Positions 58,867 through 64,000 of a stretch of 64,000 nucleotides of DNA are shown here, one piece after another. The stretch is from assembly GCA_963789015.1 (NCBI GenBank), contig CAWBIU010000001.1, forward strand, positions 1,364,001-1,428,000. Reading direction: 5' to 3'. Under the pieces are notes generated by a model. It did not search any database, had not been told where the DNA came from, and saw nothing but the letters and a program-made list of their open reading frames with translations. The stretch comes from JAOPZW01 sp963789015. GTDB lineage: Bacteria > Actinomycetota > Thermoleophilia > Solirubrobacterales > Solirubrobacteraceae. The stretch's first letter is position 1. Each line of letters opens with the position of its first letter. A program made the translations under genes and the position numbers.

Positions 58867-59601
58867 TCACGCCCAGAGCGCCGCGAGCGCGACGAGGGCG
58901 GCCAGCTCGGCCGCCTTGCCGACCGCGCCGAGCACGTCTCCGGTGACGCCGCCAACCGCGCGCGTCGCCCACACGCCGAGCGCACCCGCCGCCAGACACG
59001 CGGCGCCGAGCGCGACGAGTCCGGGGCCGGGCGCCGCCGCAGCAAGCGCGGCCCCGACGGCGATCACCGTCGCGACGGCCAGCGGCAGCGGCCCGACGCG
59101 CAGCAGCGACCCGGCGCCGTCCGGGCGCGCCGGTGGAAAGGCGGCCGCGGCGGCGAGCATCGCCCAGCGCGCGAGCGCGTGGGCGGCGATCCCCGCGCGC
59201 AGGCACTCCATGCCGTCCAGCCCCGAGAGCAGCGCCCAGGCGAGGAGCACGGAGAGCACGACGGCGAGCACGCCGAACGTCCCCAGCCGCGAGTCGCGCA
59301 TGATCTCCAGGCGCCGCTCGCGGCCGACGTGGGCGCCGAGCCCGTCGGCCGTGTCGCCGAGGCCGTCCTCGTGCAGGCCGCCCGTGAGCGCGACGGCGAC
59401 GGCGATCGCCAGCACCGTCGCCGCCTCGGGCGAGAGCGCCAGCTCGGCGAGCAGGCGCGTGCCGCCGAGGGCCGCGCCGACGAGCACCCCGACGAGCGGG
59501 AACCAGATCGCCGCGCGCCCGAGCGCGCCCGGGGCGAGCGGCGCGGAGCCCGGCACGGGGAGCCGGGTGAGGAACCCGAGGGCGAGCGCCGCCCCGCTCA
59601 T
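58867..59601 (-). CDS. cobS: Adenosylcobinamide-GDP ribazoletransferase (cobalamin synthase)
   Basis: A 244-residue integral membrane enzyme that joins adenosylcobinamide-GDP with alpha-ribazole (phosphate), the last assembly step of cobalamin. FLTRLPVPG, FPLVGVLVGAALGG, TGGLHEDGLGDTADGLGAHVGRERRLEIMRDSRLGTFGV (the metal-binding DGxxD-type motif EDGLGDTADG) and RWAMLAAAAAFPPAR match CobS. About six membrane segments are predicted. Its start overlaps the stop of cobT by four bases. It is the last gene of the cob operon in this window. Confidence 0.95.
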   Translation of the reverse strand: MSGAALALGFLTRLPVPGSAPLAPGALGRAAIWFPLVGVLVGAALGGTRLLAELALSPEAATVLAIAVAVALTGGLHEDGLGDTADGLGAHVGRERRLEIMRDSRLGTFGVLAVVLSVLLAWALLSGLDGMECLRAGIAAHALARWAMLAAAAAFPPARPDGAGSLLRVGPLPLAVATVIAVGAALAAAAPGPGLVALGAACLAAGALGVWATRAVGGVTGDVLGAVGKAAELAALVALAALWA

Positions 59602-60638
59602 CCCCCGTCGCTGACGCCCGCCTCGGCGAACGTCGCCATCGACGCGTGCGTGGCGGCGGCCAGGCGCAGGACGGCGATCGCCGCCGTCGCGCCGCTGCCC
59701 TCGCCGAGGCGCATGCCGAGGTCGAGCACGGGGTCGAGGCCCAGGTGCTCGAGCAGCGCGGTGTGGGCGCCCTCGGCGCTGCGGTGCCCGGCGAGCAGGC
59801 GCGGAGCGAGGTCGGGCTCGATGGCCGCCGCGATCGCCGTCGCCGCGGTGGCGATCAGGCCATCGCACACGAGCCCGAGGCCGTGCTCGCCGGCGCCGAG
59901 CGCGAGGCCGGTGAGGACGGCGATCTCGCCGCCGCCGAGGCGGCGCAGGGCCTCGCGCGGGCCGTCGATGGCCGGGCCGTGGAGCGCGAGCGCGCGGCGC
60001 AGGACGGCGGCCTTGCGTTCGACGCCCTCGACGTCGAGCCCGGTGCCCGGGCCGGCCAGCGCCTCGGGCGCGCGACCGGTGAGCCAGCAGGCCAGGGCGG
60101 TCGCCGGGGTGGTGTTGGCGATCCCCAGCTCGCCGCCGACGAGCACGTTGGCGCCGTCGCGCGCGGCCTCGGCGGCGAGCGCGCGCCCGGCGAGGATCGC
60201 CCGGTCGGCGTCCTCGGAGCTCAGCGCAGGCTCGGCGGCGAGGTTGCGCGACGGCTCGAGGCCGAGCGACAGCACGCCGTCGAGCGCCGGCGCGCCGCGC
60301 ACGCCGGCGTCGACGATCCGCAGCGATGCACCGACCTCGCGCGCGAGCACGGTCACCGCGCCCTGCCCGGCGGCGAGCGTGGCCAGCATCTGGGCGGTCA
60401 CCTCGGCCGGGTAGGCGGACACGCGCTCGGCCGCGACGCCGTGGTCGGCGGCGGCGACGACGACGTGCGCGCGCAGCACCGGGCGCTCCTCGCCGGTCAC
60501 GCCGGCCAGCCAGCAGGCGAGATCCTCGAGGCGGCCGAGCGCGCCGGGCGGCTTGACGAGCTGGTCCTGGCGGGCGCGGGCCGCCGCGACCGCGCGCGCG
60601 TCGATCGGCGCGGTGCGGCTCGTGGAGCGGGCGGTCAT
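59598..60638 (-). CDS. cobT: Nicotinate-nucleotide-dimethylbenzimidazole phosphoribosyltransferase
   Basis: A 346-residue CobT. It activates the lower-ligand base to alpha-ribazole phosphate for CobS. KPPGALGRLEDLACWLAG is the N-terminal signature, VVVAAADHGVAAERVSAYP the next, NVLVGGELGIANTTPATALAC the phosphate site, and LDLGMRLGEGSGATAAI the catalytic-Glu motif near the C-terminus. Length is standard. The ATG at 60638 overlaps the stop of cbiZ (ATGA). As in many actinobacteria, no BluB is encoded nearby. Confidence 0.96.
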   Translation of the reverse strand: MTARSTSRTAPIDARAVAAARARQDQLVKPPGALGRLEDLACWLAGVTGEERPVLRAHVVVAAADHGVAAERVSAYPAEVTAQMLATLAAGQGAVTVLAREVGASLRIVDAGVRGAPALDGVLSLGLEPSRNLAAEPALSSEDADRAILAGRALAAEAARDGANVLVGGELGIANTTPATALACWLTGRAPEALAGPGTGLDVEGVERKAAVLRRALALHGPAIDGPREALRRLGGGEIAVLTGLALGAGEHGLGLVCDGLIATAATAIAAAIEPDLAPRLLAGHRSAEGAHTALLEHLGLDPVLDLGMRLGEGSGATAAIAVLRLAAATHASMATFAEAGVSDGG

Positions 60639-61288
60639 GCGGTGGCCTCCTGGGGTCGGCGGATGCGGTCGGCGATCGCGCCGTCGAGCACGGCGCGATG
60701 GACGGCGGCGGCGATGTCGGCCCCGGCGCGCGTCGCCGGGCCCGCGAACGGCTCGGGCGCGCCGTGCGCCGGGCAGGCGACGAGCACGCTGTCGGTCGCC
60801 GTGCCGGTTGCCGGGCCGTCGTGGTTGCGGGCGCGCACGCCGGCGTCGGCGAGGGCCTGGGCCTTGGCCTCGGTCGCAGTGAGCAGCGCGCCGGCCAGAG
60901 CGGCGTCGGTGAGCGCGACGCCGCTGACGACGAGCAGGTTGATCGTGCCCGCGCGCGGGACGGAGCGCGGCCGCCGGCCGGCGGCGGCGAGCGGCTGGCC
61001 GATGCCGACGGTGGCGATCGCGCGCGCCAGCGGGCGCCGCGCCGCCGTGCGGCGGGCGACGTCGGCGGCGGTGAGCATGCCGGCCACGGGACCGTCGAGG
61101 CCGAGCGCGGCGGCGACCTCGCCGAGGTGGTCGCCGGGATCGGTGCGCGCGTAGTCCGCCGGGACCTGCAGGTTGAGCCACGTCCGCACGACGCCCATGC
61201 CGCCGCCGAGGACGGCCGAGGACAGGGCGCGGTGCGGCGCGCCGAGGTCGGCGACGAGCGCCGGGCCGTCGAGCAGCGAGATCCTCAC
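60635..61288 (-). CDS. cbiZ: Adenosylcobinamide amidohydrolase
   Basis: A 217-residue CbiZ. SSAVLGGGMGVVRTWLNLQVPADYARTDPGDHL, TAADVARRTAARRP, INLLVVSGVALTDAALAGALLTATEAKAQAL (read in short segments) and ATGTATDSVLVACPAHG are typical blocks of the enzyme that converts adenosylcobinamide to adenosylcobyric acid for salvage. CbiZ was first defined in archaea and occurs in some bacteria, where it remodels pseudocobalamin. GTG 61288 overlaps the stop of the fused CobU gene (GTGA). Its presence beside cobT/cobS and a de novo gene (cbiC) suggests both synthesis and remodelling. Confidence 0.92.
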   Translation of the reverse strand: MRISLLDGPALVADLGAPHRALSSAVLGGGMGVVRTWLNLQVPADYARTDPGDHLGEVAAALGLDGPVAGMLTAADVARRTAARRPLARAIATVGIGQPLAAAGRRPRSVPRAGTINLLVVSGVALTDAALAGALLTATEAKAQALADAGVRARNHDGPATGTATDSVLVACPAHGAPEPFAGPATRAGADIAAAVHRAVLDGAIADRIRRPQEATA

Positions 61289-62865
61289 GGCGCCACCGCC
61301 GCGGGTTCGAGCACGGCGTGCAGCGCCTCGAGCAGGCGATCGCTCGCCTCCTCGTCGCGGACCGCGATGCGCAGGTGGTCCTCGTCGAGGCCGAGGTCGG
61401 TCGTCGGGCGCACGACGATGCCGCGCTCGCGCAGCGCCGCCGCCACGCGCGCGCCGTCGGGCACGCGGACGAGCAGGAAGTTCGCGGCGCCGGGGTGCAC
61501 GCGGACGCCGGGCAGCGCGGCGAGGCCGGCGGCGAGGCGCTCGCGCTGCGCGGCGACGCGCGCGGCGATCGGCCTCGTCGGGTCGGGATGGTCCGCCCAG
61601 GCGCGCAGCGCGGCGAGCGCGAGCGCGTTCAGCGGCCACGCCTGGCGCAGCGCGGCCATCCGCGCCACCACCGAGGCGGGGCCGAGCAGGTAGCCGGCGC
61701 GCAGCCCGGGGATCGACAGGCTCTTGGTCAGGCTGCGCACGACGACGAGGCCGTCGAGGTCGCGGCGGCCGGCCAGCGATCCGGGCTCGCCGGGGACGAG
61801 GTCCATGAACGCCTCGTCGACGACGAGCGTGCGGCCGGGGCGCGCCAGGGCGGCGAGCGCCGCCGCCGGGTGCAGCGTGCCCGTCGGGTTGCAGGGGTTG
61901 GCGACGAGGACGAGGTCGGCATCGGCGGGCACCGCCTCCGGCCGGAGGGCGAAGGCGTCGCCCGCGTGGCGGCGGACGAGCTCGGGCTCGTGGCCGAGGG
62001 CGCGCAGCGCCGTCGCGGGCTCGGTGAAGCTCGGGGCGAGGATCGCCGCGTGCCGGGGACGCAGCGCCGCGGCGAGCAGCGTGAACGCCTCGGCGGCGCC
62101 GTTGAGGAGCAGGACCTCCGGCGCCGGGCGGCCGTGGCGCGCCGCCACCGCGGCCGTCGCGGGGCGCTCGTCGGGATAGCGGCCGGCCTCGTCCAGCGCG
62201 CCGGTCAGGGCGCGGGCGAGCCATGGGGGCGGGCCGCCGTCGACGACGTTGACGGCGAAGTCGTCGTCGCCCGGGCCGGCGAGGCGGTCGCCGTGGGACG
62301 GGCGCTCGTGCGGGGGCGGGATCGTGGTCGCCGCGTGCAGGTCGACGGTCCGCCCGGCGACGACGAGCAGCGCCCGCTCGGCCACGGCGCCGAGCGCCTG
62401 CGCCGCCTCGCCGCACAGGTCGACCCAGCGGCGCGTGGCCGCGTCGGCGGCGACCGGCGCCAGGCCGGCCTCCTCGGCCACGACGATCGTCCGCGCGTCG
62501 CGGGCGGCGGCGACGCGCGCGAGGTCGGCGACGCGCTCGCGGACCTCGCCCGCGGCGCGGTCGAGCGCGGCCGCGTCGGCGAACGCGCCGCGGCGGTGCA
62601 GCACCCCGGCGATCCAGGCCCCGAGGCCGTCGACGAGGGCGGGCCGCGGGCCCGCGGCGGCGAGCGCGCCGGCCAGGTCGTCGCCCGCCTCGACCGTCGC
62701 CCACGACGCCGGCCGGCGCGCCCGATGGGCGGCGATGCGCCGTTCCATCTCGGCGTCGGTCGCCGCGCCGGTGGCCACGTAGACCGCGTCGGCGCCGGCC
62801 AGCATGGCCTCGGCCACGGCGCTCTTGCCGCTGCGCGTGCCGCCGGTGACGAGCACGAGGCTCAT
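61285..62865 (-). CDS. cobU: Fusion of CobU (cobinamide kinase/guanylyltransferase) and a CobD/HisC-like aminotransferase
   Basis: 526 residues. Residues 1 to about 175 are CobU: P-loop GGTRSGKS at 8-15, VYVATGAATDAEMERRIAAHRARRP, and the IVVAEEAGL block. Residues 180-526 are a PLP-dependent class I/II aminotransferase of the CobD/HisC type: VLLLNGAAEAFTLLAA, DLVLVANPCNPTG, VVDEAFMDLVPGE and the PLP lysine at residue 381 (SLTKSLSIPGLRAGYLLG). CobD decarboxylates threonine phosphate to aminopropanol phosphate, which is joined to cobyric acid; CobU then phosphorylates and guanylylates the resulting cobinamide. The fusion joins the step before and after amide attachment. Decarboxylase rather than transaminase activity is inferred. 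Confidence 0.9.
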   Translation of the reverse strand: MSLVLVTGGTRSGKSAVAEAMLAGADAVYVATGAATDAEMERRIAAHRARRPASWATVEAGDDLAGALAAAGPRPALVDGLGAWIAGVLHRRGAFADAAALDRAAGEVRERVADLARVAAARDARTIVVAEEAGLAPVAADAATRRWVDLCGEAAQALGAVAERALLVVAGRTVDLHAATTIPPPHERPSHGDRLAGPGDDDFAVNVVDGGPPPWLARALTGALDEAGRYPDERPATAAVAARHGRPAPEVLLLNGAAEAFTLLAAALRPRHAAILAPSFTEPATALRALGHEPELVRRHAGDAFALRPEAVPADADLVLVANPCNPTGTLHPAAALAALARPGRTLVVDEAFMDLVPGEPGSLAGRRDLDGLVVVRSLTKSLSIPGLRAGYLLGPASVVARMAALRQAWPLNALALAALRAWADHPDPTRPIAARVAAQRERLAAGLAALPGVRVHPGAANFLLVRVPDGARVAAALRERGIVVRPTTDLGLDEDHLRIAVRDEEASDRLLEALHAVLEPAAVAP

Positions 62866-63452
62866 GCGCCGTCGGCGTAGAGGAGCGCGTTGACGGCCGA
62901 CACGGCCATCGCCGAGCCGCCGCGCTCGCCGCGATTGGTCAGGCACGGCAGGCCGGAGGCCGCCAGCGCGGCCTTGGCATCGGCGGCGCCGACGAAGCCG
63001 ACGGGCAGGCCGACGATCAGCGCGGGTCCCGGCGGCGGGTGCTCGAGCAGCGCGAACAGCGCCGTCGGCGCGTTGCCGACGGCCCACACCCAGCCCGGCC
63101 CGGCCTCGTCGACGGCGAGGCGCATGGCCGCCGCCGAGCGCGTCGTCCCGGACTGCGCGGCGAGCGCGGGCACGCGCGGGTCCTCGAGCGGGACGCGCGG
63201 CGCACGCGAGGTGATGCCGACTGCGGTCATGCGCGAGTCGGTGACGATCGGGGCGCCGGCGGCGAGCGCGGCACGGCCGCGCTCGAGCGCCGCCTCGTCG
63301 AGCACGAGCGTCTCGGCCAGGCCGGTGTCGGCCGCGGCGTGGACGACGCGCTCGGCGACCGCGCGCGACAGCCGCGGCAGGTGCGAGAGGTCCAGGCGCG
63401 AGCGCAGGATGCGGTAGCTCTCGACCTCGATCGGGTGCGTCACGCGGGCCAC
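62862..63452 (-). CDS. cbiC: Precorrin-8X methylmutase
   Basis: A 196-residue CbiC/CobH. It moves a methyl group on the corrin ring (precorrin-8X to hydrogenobyrinate, or the cobalt form). HPIEVESYRILRSRLDL, VVHAAADTG, PIVTDSRMTAVGI, SAAAMRLAVDEAGPGWVWAVGNAPTALFALLE and VGLPVGFVGAADAKAAL, plus NRGERGGSAMAVSAVNALLY, are the family blocks. The conserved His is in the VHAA segment. GTG 63452 has GAGGAGG five bases upstream, better placed than GTG 63443. Its start lies inside the ferredoxin gene by 13 bases. Confidence 0.94.
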   Translation of the reverse strand: MARVTHPIEVESYRILRSRLDLSHLPRLSRAVAERVVHAAADTGLAETLVLDEAALERGRAALAAGAPIVTDSRMTAVGITSRAPRVPLEDPRVPALAAQSGTTRSAAAMRLAVDEAGPGWVWAVGNAPTALFALLEHPPPGPALIVGLPVGFVGAADAKAALAASGLPCLTNRGERGGSAMAVSAVNALLYADGA

Positions 63453-63658
63453 GGCGCCTCCTCGGCGGCGACCTCGACGAACGCGTCGGCGGGGCAGATC
63501 TCCATGCACTCGCCGCAGCCCGTGCACCGCTCGACGAGCGTGAGCAGCGGCGGGCCGTCCCACTCCGGCGGCGCCGGGCGCAGGGCGCGCTCGGGGCAGG
63601 TGGCCAGGCACGCGCCGCAGCCCTTGCAGTCGTGCGTCGCGGCGAAGACGAGGCTCAT
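63440..63658 (-). CDS. 2[4Fe-4S] ferredoxin in the cobalamin operon
   Basis: A 72-residue bacterial-type ferredoxin with two CxxCxxCxxxCP clusters: CKGCGACLATCP (first ligand C11) and CTGCGECMEICP. The spacing between clusters is longer than in the smallest clostridial forms. It is overlapped on both sides by cob genes (ATGA with the CbiG end; 13 bases with cbiC). Its position suggests it supplies electrons for a reduction in corrin synthesis (for example cobalt reduction or precorrin-6 steps) or for a radical enzyme. That is inferred from context only. Confidence 0.92.
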   Translation of the reverse strand: MSLVFAATHDCKGCGACLATCPERALRPAPPEWDGPPLLTLVERCTGCGECMEICPADAFVEVAAEEAPWPA

Positions 63659-64000
63659 GGCACCCGGGCCAGCGCGCAGGTCGCGTGCATCGAGCGGCGC
63701 TTGGCGAGCAGCAGATGGTCGGCGCCGGAGGTCAGCAGCGCCGCCGCCTCGGCCACGCTCGGGCTGCCGACGTGGCGCGCGACGACCTCCGACGGCGTCG
63801 GCACGTCGACGCCGGCGAGCACGTCGGCGGCGTGGACGCGCACGGGCCAGCCGCGGCGGCGCGCCGCCTCGACGAGCCCGGGCTCGGTCGCCTTGATGTC
63901 GGCCGTGGCCAGCGAGCCGACCGGCTCGCCGATCGCGTCCGCCTCGTGCAGCGAGGCGTCGACGAGCGCGAGCAGCTCGTCGGCCGCGCAGCCGCGGCTG
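63655..64000 (-). CDS. cbiG: Cobalt-precorrin-5A hydrolase (CbiG) C-terminal part, N-terminus beyond the right edge
   Basis: About 115 residues are visible, ending in the stop at 63655. SRGCAADELLALVDASLHEA, VGSLATADIKATEPGLVEAARRRGWPV and ADVLAGVDVPTPSEVVARHVG followed by SVAEAAALLTSGADHLLLAKR are the C-terminal CbiG (CobE-like) domain, which helps open the acetaldehyde-releasing lactone in the anaerobic-type ring contraction. The upstream part may be fused to another corrin enzyme, as CbiG often is, which cannot be seen. Its stop overlaps the ferredoxin start (ATGA). Confidence 0.85.
   Translation of the reverse strand, partial: SRGCAADELLALVDASLHEADAIGEPVGSLATADIKATEPGLVEAARRRGWPVRVHAADVLAGVDVPTPSEVVARHVGSPSVAEAAALLTSGADHLLLAKRRSMHATCALARVP

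Noticed and set aside
1..64000. CRISPR array, insertion sequence, prophage or replication origin
   Set aside because: No regular repeat-spacer array, transposase, integrase, phage structural gene or DnaA-box cluster was seen in the whole window.

Overview
The window is a stretch of very GC-rich chromosome with strong G/C bias at codon third positions, many GTG starts and dense 4-base stop/start overlaps. The gene content (SigB/SigF-type sigma factor, ECF sigma factor with a TPR-like tail plus YCII partner, an F420-dependent-type reductase fold, LuxR-type ATPase regulators, DUF11-type surface protein, corrin-ring genes) suggests an actinobacterium, most likely of the Thermoleophilia/Solirubrobacterales type. 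That placement is an inference from composition and gene families, not from a marker gene. No rRNA, complete tRNA, CRISPR array, transposase or phage gene was seen.

Left part (1-20.6 kb): a mixed stress and regulation region. It holds a multi-PAS sensor cut by the left edge, a Crp-like regulator, a SigB-family sigma factor, small redox/stress genes (F420-type reductase, DJ-1/PfpI, YceI, RibD-C reductase, MsrA), an ECF sigma factor with its YCII neighbour, a crotonase, two tandem LuxR-family ATPase regulators flanked by SDR oxidoreductases, and a divergent PadR/cupin pair with a duplicated palindromic operator. A tRNA 3' fragment followed by a terminator, next to broken gene ends and a gene of lower GC3, looks like an old insertion or deletion scar.

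Middle (20.6-43 kb): two paralogous HME-type RND permeases with a very short lipoprotein adaptor between them; a RibD-C reductase and an alpha/beta hydrolase; then a divergent carbohydrate cluster of eight genes. The minus-strand arm runs HAD-IIA phosphatase, FGGY kinase, RpiB/LacAB-type isomerase, zinc polyol dehydrogenase, second FGGY kinase, GpsA-like dehydrogenase. The plus-strand arm is a third FGGY kinase and an AraM-type glycerol-1-phosphate dehydrogenase. Together they could oxidise, phosphorylate, isomerise and dephosphorylate a polyol or ketose, probably C4 or C5. The exact substrate is not known and this is the best candidate for an undescribed pathway. A HerA-like ATPase, a hydrolase and a GT-C-like membrane protein follow.

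Right part (43-64 kb): a frame-broken diguanylate cyclase, a secreted arylsulfotransferase, an XRE regulator divergent from a GNAT/nitronate monooxygenase/SDR operon, an ABC-2 exporter divergent from a NarL-type two-component system, a frame-broken secreted adhesin-like protein, a MarR regulator, two tandem peptidase S51 genes, a PuuD-like hydrolase, and a tightly overlapping cobalamin operon on the minus strand (CbiG end, ferredoxin, CbiC, a CobU-aminotransferase fusion, CbiZ, CobT, CobS) that continues past the right edge.

Several genes are split by single-base frame changes although both halves keep clear coding character (about 2.3-2.45, 11.5, 14.1, 17.8, 43.3 and 53.8 kb). Sequencing or assembly indels are as likely as real decay. 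Several genes lack a ribosome binding site and have a TAnnnT box 6-9 bases before the start codon, which fits leaderless transcription.
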